Assembly (NCBI GenBank): GCA_021464245.1
Contig: JADCRB010000068.1
Location: forward strand, 13,458,022-13,522,021
Length of the DNA: 64,000 nucleotides
Direction of reading: 5' to 3'
Origin: Carallia brachiata
Lineage: Eukaryota > Streptophyta > Magnoliopsida > Malpighiales > Rhizophoraceae
In this document: positions 38,426-49,110 of the stretch, piece after piece
Layout of the letters: each line of letters begins with the position of its first letter
Position numbering within the stretch: position 1 is the stretch's first letter
Notes under the pieces: generated by a model
The model's input: the letters and a program-made list of their open reading frames with translations, nothing else
What the model was told of the DNA's origin: nothing
The model's database searches: none
Position numbers and translations under genes: made by a program

Positions 38426-39222
38426 TGCAACGGATAAATTTCGAGTCTGAAACAGTTACACTCGAAAATATAAAAATAAATTACAAATAAAAATTTAAAA
38501 TAAAAAGAAAATTTACGTAGAGTCGATCTTTGTAGTTCCTCCGATTAGTGTTCCTTTGTGACTCTGTCAAGGGTTGTACGAGCTTGATCTTGATAGCAGT
38601 AAATTCCACAGCTTTTTCTTAAACTGAGTAGACTGAAACTGTATTTGAAGTAGATGTTTGGACTACGTCTAAGAACCGCAAAAATCTAATCTGAACCGAT
38701 CTGACTTAATTTCACCGAGAGTCGAAGGGACTTGTTCTCGGATAAGTTGCCTGGATTTTGCTGAGGGCCGTATAAGACTTGATTCCAGTCGAATTTGTAA
38801 TAATTTGATATTTTTAGATCTATATTCTCATAAATTCAGATTTAGAGCGATCGAAAAATATGAACCCAAAAATAAACTTAGAAATGGAAATAGCAATTTT
38901 TTTGGGATTTACACCTGAAATATCTCTAAAAAAGGAGTTAAGAGAGTATATTGCAGAGTAAAACACGTAAGAAAATGAGAAATTTTCTTAAGAGAATTTC
39001 AAAATTTTCTTTTTCTCTCAAATTCTCTATATTTTTCTGTTTACAGATTTACTGAATATGTTTTGAACTGAGGGTCAGGGGCCTATTTATAGGAATCCTT
39101 TCTTGTGTGAAAATATCGCAAAAAATGAATATTTTTTAAAATATTTTTTTCCTTGGTCGGCGTTGCCGATTTCAAGTTCGGTAACGCCAACCATTGACTA
39201 TTAATTTTTTTTTTCGTTTACA
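38426..39222 (-). repeat. 3' LTR of the gypsy element
   Basis: 797 bp, same length as the other LTR with scattered substitutions, so insertion is moderately old. A TATA box TATAAATAG lies at 39083-39091 on the minus strand. The U3 hairpin seen in the partner is present here with mismatches (about 39158-39197). Confidence 0.92.
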
Positions 39223-40053
39223 AATGCCCTCACTTCAAAAGTCGGTAAGGAAGAACTTTGCGGACGTAATCCGCACCGAGTCTTAAAGTCCAGTTTGAAA
39301 TTTGAGATGTCTTGATGAACATTGAATGTTGAAGTCTTCTAACTTTGATTATACCTGCTGTTATTGGATCACAATAAGAATCTGATACGATCTTGAGAAA
39401 GTTAACAACCCAGCCAATATACCAATTGATATTCTTCCTCCAGGTGAGGTCGAGCTTCCATAGCTCGCAAAAAATTTCTTATATGTCTTAAAATTCCATA
39501 ACTCTGGTGAGGAAGATCCGGTAGGTAAAGAATTTTGAACATTCCCATGAGAAAGACTGACTGTAGTGATGATTCCTAAGTCTACTCTGACGTAAAGAGA
39601 GTAGTTGGAACTTTCTTGTACGTCGCCGCATCTAAAGGAAGATTATGATGATTGCAGCTTCTCATCCCTCTGTGGTAGATGTGAACTAAGGAGAGTAGTT
39701 GGAACTCCATGACACCAATGACGTTGGAGACTGAGTTTCGAGGGCTTTTAGGAATCCCTCGATGAGGACTACTTCTTTTCTTAGCTCGTGCGCCTCCAAC
39801 TTGTTAATTAAAGAACTTTCTGAGACAAGTGTAGAAATTAGCCATTTTCTTTTTGAGAAAAAGAAGAACTGAAGGGTGAGTATTACAACTCAGGCATGCA
39901 AAATATATATACATACAATAAAGAGTTTTTTTTTTTTTAAAATTCAAAAAGAAGGTGCACAGAATCGAGTACCTTATCACAAAAGAGGCAGTAGCTGACG
40001 CGCATCACAAAAGTCGTTACCGTGTGCTGCAGAAGTCGTTGCACCTTATCTTG

Positions 40054-40680
40054 TCAGCCGTCCTGGAGAGGCCCGAGGTGCAACTCCAAGTCAAGTTCAG
40101 CTTCGTCTGGTGGGCCGATGATGTTGACGTCGCTGGAACCTTTCGTCTGGTTGATGATGCTGGAATATTCTAGGAAAAGAGTCAAAGTTTCATCGGAATG
40201 ACTTCTTTCTGCTAGAAAAGTGCTCCCTGAACTTAAATACTTAGGAGGGATGAACCCTTAATTGACTCCGTAAGACCACCAGGACCAGTACGCATGCTCC
40301 CACAGGCTACGGCTTGGATCGTTATAGCCTGAAGAGACCATTACAGTGGTAGAACTCAGACCTGCTTCATTTGAAGGTGAAACTGTATCGGTAGGATCTA
40401 CTATCGAAACGGCAGACTGTGCTTTGCAAAAAACAGTTCTCAGTGCTGGTTTCTTCCTGCTTCTCCGATTCTGGAACCAATAAAACACATTTTTTCCTTC
40501 GATTGCCCCGAGCCAGCGCAATTGTAAGACAAGTTGGTAAATCTGAGATATATTAGGAATAATACCTCCATTCTTGTGGAAGATTTCCTCCAAAATTTGC
40601 AGTTGTGCCATGTTTGACTGCCACTTTGTGCGGGGTGACCTTTCTTCTCCCTTGTCTTGAGGTTCTGCAACTGGTTCCAT
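40054..40680 (-). CDS. WUSCHEL-clade homeobox ORF inside the gypsy element (one internal stop)
   Basis: Starts at ATG 40680 and runs 140 residues to TAA at 40258-40260. The same frame is then open for 67 more codons to TGA at 40054-40056. Residues 17-77 form a WOX-type homeodomain: basic RTKW start, LQILEEIF in helix 1, IEGKNVFYWFQNRRSRKK in and before helix 3 (invariant W68, F69, N71). Residues 164-171, ETLTLFLE, match the WUS box (TLxLFP) except Leu for Pro. Residues 196-202, LDLELHL, are an LxLxL EAR repression motif. Homeodomain, WUS box and C-terminal EAR in this order are the layout of WUSCHEL-clade transcription regulators. It lies in sense orientation between the pol end (41212) and the 3' LTR (39222), 530 bases after pol. 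It is most likely a host gene captured without introns. Whether the internal stop ends translation or is only in this copy is unknown. Confidence 0.85.
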
Positions 40681-40799
40681 ATTTCTTATAGCAGAGGAGC
40701 AAAGGTCTGGTATGTGGTGAAGATTGGTTGAGACTGAGGCTGGGTTTCAGACTCAAACCTTTGTTGCTTTTATATTTTTAGGCCGTTTACAGTTTATAC

Positions 40800-41212
40800 T
40801 CATGCGGGCCAAGAGTTGGATTAGATTTTGAACTTGGGTTCTGGATTTGTGTCTTGAACTTGAGATTTTTGGGTTTCGGGTTTTGGATTCGATTTGGGTT
40901 TTTGGGTTTAGATTTTGTGTGTGGGTTTTATATTGGACTTGAGTTTTTGGGCCTTCTTGATTTGGGCTTTTGGATTTGGGTAGAGTGTTTGGGCTTCTAG
41001 ACTTAGACTTTTTGGATTTGGGTCAAGTGTTTGGGTTTTGGATTTTCAAGTTTGGATTTTCGATTGGACTTTCAGATTGGGACTTTCGAACTTTTTTTTT
41101 TATTTTTTTGATTTTTTTCTTCTTTTTTGATTTTTTTGATTTTTTTTTTTTGATTTTTTTCTATTTTTTGATTTTTTTATTTTTTTTGATTTTTTTAAAA
41201 CATATTTATACA
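40800..41212. repeat. Low-complexity spacer between pol and the homeobox ORF
   Basis: 40800-41090 is built from degenerate GATTTGGGTTT-type units. 41090-41205 is nearly pure GATTTTTT repeats. In the sense direction of the element this is C/A-rich then A-rich. It may be a remnant of the captured gene's surroundings or an element-specific spacer. Confidence 0.7.
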
Positions 41213-42540
41213 TAATACTGTTTCAGAAATTTACCATTGATCGGGCCAATTCGGACGCCTTCTTGGTTTGACAGCATGTAAGCGTTGTAAGTATAGGCCT
41301 CCTCCACTAAGTATGGCCTATCCCATTTGGAAGTAAGATTGTCACCAGGCCGATGCTTCATGTTGATGGGTCGTCGTACTGCAAGAACAAGGTTTCCAAC
41401 TTGAAAAGATCGAGGGCTGACTCTGCGGTTGAACGTGTTGGTGAGCTGGGTTTCGTAGCATTCAAGTTGCTGTTGTGCTTCAAGCCTCCTTTAATCAAGG
41501 GCTTCTAACTCATTCAGACGTAAGCAAACATTCTCCTTCTGTGTGAGTCCTTCCAAAATAGCCATGCACAGAGATGGAATCTGTGTTTCTAATGGAAGTA
41601 TTGCTTCGACACCGTAGATAAGTGAGTATGGCGTCGCCTGTATTGGAGTCTGGTAAGTTGTACGATATGCCCATGCGCTCTGAAATTCTGTCACGCCAAT
41701 CTCTTTTGGATTTAGAGACTACCTTCCGCAATATGTTGCATAAAGTCTTGTTGAATACTTCGGCCAAGCCATTAGCCGAGGCATTGTACATGGATGACAT
41801 GTATTGCTTGAACTTGAACTTCTCGCAGAGCTTGTCGATCAAGCTATTGTAGAACTGCTTGTCATTATTAGTGATAACGAATCGAGGGACTCCATAGCGA
41901 TAGATCAGCTGAGTCAGGATGAAATTGGCAACATGTTCCTTCTTTACCTCTCTAAGTGCAATAACTTCGGCCCATTTTGAGAAGTATTCTGTTGCTGCAA
42001 GGATGTAAAGGTGACCCAGGGATGACTTTGGCAAGGGCCTCACTAAATTGAGACCCCAAGCTTCAAAAAGGTCAGGACGAGACAGTTGGATGCAGTGGTT
42101 CTGGTGGTTGATGTATGTAATTCGCATGAAATTGACAAGCTTGACAAGTTTTAGCAAACTTAATTAAATCACGTACCATAGTTGGCCAGTGGTATCCTAT
42201 CCTTTGAAGCTGAAAGTGCAACTTAGGCCCTAATTGATGTCCGCCACAAACACCAGAATGTGCTTCAGCGAGAGCTTGTTTTGCCTCTTCATTGCCTAGG
42301 CAGCGAAGTAAAACTCCATCAAAAGATCTTCGATACAGAGCATTATTGAGATATATGAAGCGGGGAGCTCGTCGTTGAATTTCTGTCTTATGACGACGAT
42401 CTTCGGGCAACTTCCCGTGCTGTAGGTAGTCAATGATTGGTTGGCACCAATCTTCGTCCTCCGCGAGACGTACAGATACAGCGTTGGCTGCTGTAGTTTC
42501 TTCATCATCCTTCTGTGAACTCCCAATCTGACGGGACAGG
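41212..42540 (-). pseudogene. gypsy integrase (H2C2 zinc finger, core, C-terminal part)
   Basis: Zinc finger at 42410-42072: HSGVCGGHQLGPKLHF...CQACQFH. Core at 42090-41640: FEAWGLNLVRPLPKSS, YFSKWAEVIAL and NNDKQFYNS, in which the second catalytic Asp position reads TNND rather than TDNG. It then has ANGLAEVFNKTLCN and AYRTTYQTPIQATPYSLIYG. The C-terminal part runs to about 41212 with GNLVLAVRRPI and ends GKFLKQYYV before a stop. There is a frameshift near 41680 and a TAA near 41490. The segment between 42540 and 42490 jumps straight from PSDWEF to DDEETTAANAV, so the second (archaeal-type) RNase H expected in Tat-type elements seems to be deleted. Confidence 0.88.
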
Positions 42541-43290
42541 GTGATCTGCCAAGAAATCTGCTAGGGCTTGTCCCTTTACTGCTTTTTGAGGCACGTAGAC
42601 AATGTCGTAACTCTGTAGGATTACTGCTCACTTGGTAAGTCGTCCTGACAATATTGGTTTAGATAAGATATATTTGATAGGATCAGCTCCGGCAATGAGA
42701 CGTACCGTGTGAGCTTGCATGTAGTGCCTTAGTTTATTAATGGCAAAGAACAGTGCTAGACATGTCTTTTCAATAGGCGAGTAATTCAGTTCTGGACCAT
42801 TCAATGTTCTGCTCAAGTAATACAGAGCAACTTCTTTTTCCTGCTCATTTTCCTGTGCAAGTAGGGCTCCCAAAGACCTTTCATGTGCTGCAATATAGAG
42901 AATCAATGACTTTCCTTGAATTGGAGCACCCATGATTGGTGGATTGGAAAGATACTTCTTTATGCTCTCGAAGGCTTTGCTGCAAGTTTAATCCCACTCG
43001 AAGTTAACATCCTTCTTCATTAGCCGATGGAAAGGTTGACACCTCCTAGCTAAGTTGGAGATGAAATGACGACTGTAGGCCAGCTTTTCTTGTAGACTTC
43101 GTAGTTCGTGTAGGTTTTTATGTTCAGGTATTTTTTGAATTGCCTCAACCTTTGACTGATCAACTTCGATTCCACAATGGCATACCACGAACCCAAGAAA
43201 CTTGTCTGATGTGACACCAAATGCGCATTTGAGAGGATTCATTTTGAGTTGATGTTTGCGAAGTCTTTCAAACACTGTTTTGCATCCGCC
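42540..43290 (-). pseudogene. gypsy reverse transcriptase (thumb only) and RNase H
   Basis: 43275-42988 reads FERLRKHQLKMNPLKCAFGV then KFLGFVVCHCGIEVD, the thumb region just after the RT catalytic core. 42933-42628 is the RNase H domain (LILYIAAHERSLGALLAQEN, ALYYLSRTLNG, YSPIEKTCLALFFAINKLRH). It continues to KGQALADFLADHPVPSDWEF near 42540. The RT fingers and palm, including the YVDD-type catalytic motif, are missing: protease-linker sequence joins FERLRKH directly near 43280. A TGA interrupts the frame near 42630. Confidence 0.88.
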
Positions 43291-43660
43291 AAATGTGATT
43301 CAGCATCATCAAACGGCGTTAAGTCAGCATTGACCTTTTGAATGCAGCCATTGTAGTACCTGAAACACTAATGCAGGCTTGAGAGCACAAATCCATTTTC
43401 ATGAAATGGAATAGTCCTAGCAACATCTTATATATGGTACGTGCATCGATCACATGAAATAAAGTGTTAGAAGTGATATTACCGATAGTTAGTTCCAAGC
43501 GAATCATCTCAATTGCTTTATGTCCTCCTTGATTAAAGTCATGAATCATCAAGCGGTTGTCTGATAATTCATCAATGTCAATGTCGAGCTCCTTTATGGT
43601 TGATTTTGGGATAATATTGACTGTGGAGTCGTCGCCGATTAGAATACGTTGGACCTTCCG
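43285..43660 (-). pseudogene. gypsy aspartic protease, decayed
   Basis: Minus strand reads RILIGDDSTVNIIPKSTIKEL, then NRLMIHDFNQGGHKAIEMIR and LFHVIDARTIYKMLLG, the retropepsin of this gypsy group. The active-site loop normally reads DGGSA or similar with D-x-G-S/T; here it is GDDST, so the flap-facing Gly is lost. The segment runs on to LTPFDDAESHLADAKQCLK and then breaks directly into the RT thumb region. Confidence 0.8.
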
Positions 43661-45070
43661 TTATCTCAAATAGCCTGATACATAAAGCGACTGATTGTGA
43701 GGTTTGGACCCCAACAGGAGATTCTCATCTGAAAATGAGATAGCGGAGTAACATCCGATGTGATTTTGGGCTACCCGATGCTCCGTCAGGCTCGAATTAC
43801 TTGATGACAGAGATTCAGCTGAGGTTTGAAGAGTATTGCTGACTTGATTTTGCCACACTTTTGTTGATTGCAAAGCTGTAAACAGTGGAGGGTTAGCGAG
43901 AGGGGTTTGCAGAGTTTCATATACTTTCTCTGTTGTCGACTTTTTGTTGTCGAGCGGCTCCTCCTTACGGCGTGTCACCTCCTCTGATGGTTTTGAAGTG
44001 ATGGTGGTTTGGTTTGCCGAGGTCATGCCTTCCTGATCCAAAATCATTTTATTCTGGCTCTTCAGCTTCATGATTAGCTCCTTCAGGACGAAACACTTCT
44101 CGGTTGGATGACTTACTATGCGGTGATATTTGCATAATCTTGGATCGCTGACTCAATCCTTTTCAATGGGCCGCTTTCACTCTTGGAATTCGATCAGCTT
44201 CACCTCCAAGAGTTGTTCAAGAATGTCGGGGATGTCTGAGTCGGGGAATGGATACTGCTTTGGCTCCCACTTTTACTGGTGCGGCTTCAACAGTCATCAC
44301 CTCTTTCATTTTCCTGAACTGTTGGGTTTCTTAATCTCCCTTCTGCCTCCTTGCTGATCCAACTTGATGGGAACTGTACCCCCGAAAGTCTAGATGCTTA
44401 TCTCTATATCATGTGCGGGTCGCTAGTTTTTCGAAAGTTCGAGGTTTGATGCCCTGCATGATGTATAACAGCTCCCAATGCATTCCCTGGATGCACATCT
44501 TTATGACAGAAGTCTCCGTCAGGCGATCTTTGCAGTCCAAGCTGAGCGCACGCCATCTGTTGATATATATTCGACAACGGGCTCTCCTTTCTTTATTTGG
44601 TGCTACTAAGCTCCATCATACTTATCGTCCTTCGAGTGCTGAAAAATCTGTTGAGGAACTCTCGTTGTAGCTGTTCCCAACTGTCGATCGATTCTTGTTC
44701 AAGATTTATGAACTAGGTGAAAGCAGTCTCCTTGAGTGAACGAACAAACTGTTTCACCAAGAGATCTCCGTAAGTCCCTGCGCTGTTGTATGTTTCAACG
44801 AAGTGGGTGATGTGCTGTTTGGGATCGCCTCGTCCGTCGAATTGTTGAAATTTGGGTGGCTGGTAGCCCAAAGGCATGTTAAGACTTTCGATCCATCTGG
44901 TGTACGGTTTGACATACATCTGTGATCCTTGGAAGGATGTAGCTTGTTGCAGGTGGATCATATTAACTATTATTTCTTGCAATTGATGAATAGATAGCGA
45001 AGCTACAGAATTTGAGGGTGGCAGTTGTGTAGAACTACCTGGTTACTTTTTTGTAGTGAAGATGTCGACT
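43661..45070 (-). pseudogene. gypsy gag
   Basis: Minus-strand 44982-44713 reads YVKPYTRWIESLNMPLGYQP, then FDGRGDPKQHITHFVETYNS and LVKQFVRSLKETAFT, the Retrotrans_gag core. The rest of gag continues with shifts and stops to about 44400 (remnants of the EYIS...R and IQGMHWG...LQGIKPR-type blocks). Region 44071-43661 is the downstream linker. It forms the particle core in intact elements. No single long frame survives. Confidence 0.85.
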
Positions 45071-45599
45071 GGTGTGGCTTCTAGAGTGAAACCGTGTGGA
45101 TATGGTTGCTCCTCGCGAATTTCAGGATCAATTTGGATCGGAACTTTTCCTTTGAGAGCGGCAATCTGTTGATCAGCTGCAAAATCTTATTCTTCAATTC
45201 TGAAATCCTTTCTTCTGTGCTGGTTGTACTAGTCATCATGACGGCAACAGATGAGGCTCTGCGAAAGATTGGAGGAGAGAGCTCTTCTGATTCCTCTGTG
45301 TGGATCTCTACTAAATGAGTTGGATTCTGTTCAGCGGGTTTCGTTGTATTGCCGCTGACTTCGATTGGGGTAGGTGATCGACTCCTCCATGCGGCAAGAG
45401 AGTCGGGTGAGAGATCCTGTTTTTGTGCGAGCTGTGGACTCTCCGTTTCGATATTTTGTCAGGTTTGCACAACAAGAAATTGTGTCTATCCGCTAGTTTC
45501 TAGACCTGTGTGTCCAGGTAGGGTAGTTGATGCAGGCAGTGAAGTAGTTGTCTTCTTTTTTGTGGCAGCGGTTGTACTCCTTTTTTAGTATCATTTAAT

Positions 45600-45790
45600 G
45601 TGCTGGATACCTATTATATTTTTTTTTTTACTTTTTTTGTCTTTTTCTCTGTTTTTTCTTTTTTCTTTTTTCTTTTTCTTTTTCTTTTTCTTTTTTTCGG
45701 TTTTTCTTTTTTCCTTTATTCTTTTTTTTTCTTTTTTCTTTTTCGCTGCTTCTTTTTTTCCTTTTTTTTGTTTTGTTTATTTTTTTTAAG
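45600..45790. repeat. T/C-rich low-complexity leader of the gypsy element
   Basis: About 190 bases of T with interspersed C, purine-rich in the sense orientation, between the 5' LTR/primer region and gag. Homopolymeric open frames across it have no meaning. Confidence 0.8.
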
Positions 45791-45838
45791 GAACAAGAGA
45801 TGGGAGGTGAAGAGGTCCCACCGATCGTACCAAAAATT

Positions 45839-46635
45839 TGTAACAGGTAAATTTCGAGTCTGAAACAGTTAGATTCGAAAAATACAAAAATAAATTACAA
45901 ATAAAAATTTAAAATAAAAGAAAATTTACGTAGGGTCGATCTTCGCATTTCCTCCGATTAGTGTTGCTTTGTGACTCTGTCAAGGGCTGTACGAGCTTGA
46001 TCTTGACAGCACTAAATTCCACAGCTTTTTTTTGAACTAGGTAAAGTGAAACTGGATCTGAGGCAGACGTTTGGACTACGTTTAAAAACCGCAGAAACCT
46101 GATCTAAACTGATCTGACTTAATTTCACCGAGGGTCGAAAGGGACTTGTTCTCGGATGAGTTGCCTAAACTTTATTGAGAGTCGTATGAGGTTTAATTCT
46201 AGTCGGATTTGTAATAATTTGATATTTTTAGATGTATATTCTCATAAATTCAGATTTAGAGTAATCGGAGAATATAAACCAAAAAATAAATTTAGAAATG
46301 GAAACAATAAATTTTTTGGGGTTTACATCTGAAATATCTCTCAAAAAGGAGTTAGAAGAGTATACTGCAAAGTAAAACACGTAAGAAAAGGAGAAATTTT
46401 TTTGAGAGATTTTCAAAATTTTCTTTTTCTCTCAAATTCTCTGTATTTTTTTATTTACAGATTTGCTGAATATGTTTTGAACTGAGGGTCAGGGGCATAT
46501 TTATAGGGCTCATTTCTCGTGTGAAAATATCGTGGGAAAGGAATATTTTTGAAAATATTTTTTTCCTTGGTCGGCGTTGCCGATTTCAAGGTCGGCAACG
46601 CCGACCATTGACTATTAATTTTTTTTTCGTTTACA
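45839..46635 (-). repeat. 5' LTR of the gypsy element
   Basis: 797 bp. On the minus strand it begins TGTAAACG and ends TGTTACA. TATA-like TATAAATA at 46498-46505 and a strong hairpin at 46568-46607 lie in U3. Just inside it, at 45813-45834, the minus strand reads TTGGTACGATCGGTGGGACC, a possible primer-binding region but not a standard one. Confidence 0.92.
46568..46607. promoter_or_regulatory. Strong 16-bp-stem hairpin in U3 of the gypsy 5' LTR
   Basis: TGGTCGGCGTTGCCGA (46568-46583) and its exact reverse complement (46592-46607) flank an 8-base loop. It is the most GC-rich spot in the LTR and lies just upstream of the TATA-like box on the minus strand. Role unknown. Confidence 0.75.
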
Positions 46636-47692
46636 CCCCTCAAGTCCGAACAGGAAAAATTTCATTGACCTTTACCATACTAATTACACACTCAAATCGT
46701 CAACACGTCATGTTTTCACCTGATTCGACGTAGTAAATAAATAAGTGTAACTGTAATAAGCTAATAAGACAATTAACTTCAAAGATAGATCTCGAAATAC
46801 ATCCTCCCTTAGTAGGAATTTTCCTCACATCATCGTCTGAACCTTAAAGCACCAAGTCATGTTTTCAAAAAATACCTTCGAGGTCTTGGGAAAAAACATC
46901 TTCCCAATCATACGATAACCATTGATATTTTTTGCCTCCCACAAGACTTTTTTGTTTACGTGATTTGTGTAGCTCCAACTGTTCTGTGAAACTATCCAAT
47001 TACAACATATTAGATTTTTTTAATACAAATTTAGAATTCATCACACCACCTAAATTATACTACTTTTCCATAATCCAGAGCTCTTGTAAAATTTCAAGCA
47101 AAATCTAACATCCCAAAAATATCAATAAACTGAGACTGTGAGGAATTCTTGTCCTATGGCAAATAGAAGAGTTTATACTATCGTTTACGGTTAACGACCT
47201 CTCTACTTGTAGCCTTCCTAATCCTAGATTTGCACATGCTACCTTCAGATCCCTGATCGTTTTTTTTTCTCCCCTCTATTATCATCTTGCAAGCACATCC
47301 TTTCCTTCTAACACGCAAACCTGCACCTTATTGAAATTAGATATCTTTTATATTCACATGTGTGTCAAACAAATTGGATCTCCACAAGTTTAAACCGAAC
47401 ACCTACCTAGAACGTCTGCATCACCATCTGTATTCCACCTCTCAGGACCCTCCCTAGTTCAGTGACCATGTCCCAACTCAAAGCCCATAAACACACCGAT
47501 CACTTGAGAACTCAAAAATTGCTGCCACCGCATCCTCCATCATATGACTTGGCCAACGCTACGTAAAAAAAAAAATGGCACTCTTTGACTCTACACCTCT
47601 GATCTGCATGCGCCGTCCGCGTGTTTTGAATTGTCATCGTGACTATGCCGAACCTTAAACTATCTTTGCCAAACCTTTGGCTTTGATACTAC

Positions 47693-48263
47693 TATTGGAA
47701 ATTTTCGGATCCCGTTCACCCTTGGAAGTGCGATCCAATTACAACAGACACATACACAAATCAATGCAAATAAAGATAAATATGCATATACAGATATTTA
47801 CGTGGTTCGGCAAATTCCTGCCTACATCCACAGAGAGAATACTATCTATTATTATGAGAAGAATACACTGTACAACCGAGAACTCTATGTTTGTTACTCA
47901 AATCCAAATCTCATGTGCATCCATCTCACACTCCAATAAACTACCTTAAAACTATATTAGAAGACGCCAAAGATATCACCAAAGATTATACTCAGGCCAG
48001 GGCATTGGCCCTATGGCCTGACCCTCTCTTCTCCTCTCCTCTCTCAGCCTCTCTCACCTTCCCTCTCTATCCAGGACATTCACTTATTGAGCTCATTTTA
48101 AAGAGTCATTTAGGAGACTAATTAGTCACTAAAAGAATAAATTCTCGTTTAACATGACTTGACTGTTAAGAGAAAAATCTTTTCTTACAGTCTCACTTGG
48201 CTACCAAGAGACAAATGTTTTCTTTTAATTTTTTCACCCGACCACATGGGATATATCCCAACA
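47693..48263 (-). repeat. Right (5') LTR of non-autonomous element copy 2
   Basis: 571 bp, matches 28796-29364. Followed by AGTGA (48264-48268) and the flank shared with 29365-30510. Confidence 0.86.
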
Positions 48264-49110
48264 AGTGAGAAGGACCCATAAACCCAATACATTAAGATTT
48301 TGGGTTACGACGTAGTGTCAAACCTATAAATTTATTAGTTATTTGGACCATATTCATATTTCTCTATGATTTTAAACTATTGCGTTTCCCTACAGTTGTT
48401 GCAATAATCTTGTGGAGTTTGGGATCATTTTCTTTAGTTAAACAAACTTTCTATAGTACAATTTTAGCTTCAAAAAATAAGTTTCTATTCAAAACTAAAT
48501 TAAAAAGAAATGAAAGAGAAACTAATACGCACTAAAACTATTTAAAAGATAAACTAAATAAGAAAAAAGAGAAATTAATATAAGTTTCTCTTTGAAAAGG
48601 TGTTAAATTAGTTTCTATTATGGTGAAAACTAATATGTGCTTGTCATAAAAAAAAAAGACGAATATGTACTTCAGGTGTTTGTAGTTTTTCCTATGGTAA
48701 AAAAAAATTTGCAAATGACGTAATTTCTTTTCCTTTACATGAAAAAAGGAAAAAGAAAACAAGATAATTAAATTATTATTTTTTTCAAAAAGGAAAAAAA
48801 AAATAAAGATAACTAAATTTTAAGTTTTTTTTTTCTTTTCAAAAAGTTAAAAGGGAAATCTGGAAAAAAATTTCCTTTTCTCATTTCTATTAATTTAAGA
48901 AATTGATACTATAACTAGTGTTGAACCCGCATAATGTGCAAGTATGTAATATTTTGTTAACAAATTTCAATGTAAATTCACTTAGATTTAAAGATAAAAT
49001 TTAACATTTTTGCTGTTCTAATCCAGGTTGCAAAATTTGAATATATATAGAAAGGAAAAACTTTGGGTCTCAACATCACAACTACGATGATGAAGGCATT
49101 GATTCAATTG
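48264..49110. repeat. Flank paralogous to 29365-30510
   Basis: Lacks the Tourist MITE of the other copy and so shows its empty site (GATTTAAAGATAAA near 48985-48998). It also lacks about 80 bases present at 30345-30430. Ends in CACAACTACGATGATGAAGGC. Confidence 0.83.

Larger units (their letters stand above)
38426..46635 (-). mobile_element. Ty3/gypsy LTR retrotransposon carrying a homeobox ORF
   Basis: 8.2 kb, minus strand. Both LTRs are 797 bp (38426-39222 and 45839-46635), with TG...CA ends. The target duplication is CTCCT (38421-38425) and CCCCT (46636-46640), one mismatch. The order along the element is 5' LTR, T-rich (A-rich in sense) leader, gag, protease, partial RT, RNase H, integrase, low-complexity spacer, WUSCHEL-type homeobox ORF, 3' LTR. 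RT before integrase places it in Ty3/gypsy. The sequence style resembles the Tat-type lineage, which usually has a second RNase H; that domain appears lost here. Many stops make it non-autonomous. Confidence 0.95.
37998..48263 (-). mobile_element. 2.3-kb non-autonomous LTR element (copy 2), truncated and split by a gypsy element
   Basis: Left LTR remnant at 37998-38297, missing its outer ~275 bp and fused to the PPR remnant. Interior at 38298-38425 and 46636-47692. Right LTR at 47693-48263. Sequence and order match 27328-29364. The polypurine tract is recognisable at 38298-38310. The tRNA-Met-like primer site is degraded near 47679-47692. The gypsy element at 38426-46635 interrupts the interior. 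Confidence 0.87.

Noticed and set aside
39955..40173. Plus-strand 72-codon open frame
   Set aside because: Antisense shadow of the C-terminal part of the homeobox frame, which has recognisable motifs on the minus strand.
40970..41215. Plus-strand Phe/Leu-rich open frame
   Set aside because: Antisense to the gypsy element and formed by GATTTTTT repeats.
45598..45863. Two overlapping plus-strand open frames rich in Phe
   Set aside because: They run through the T-rich leader of the gypsy element; low-complexity artefacts.
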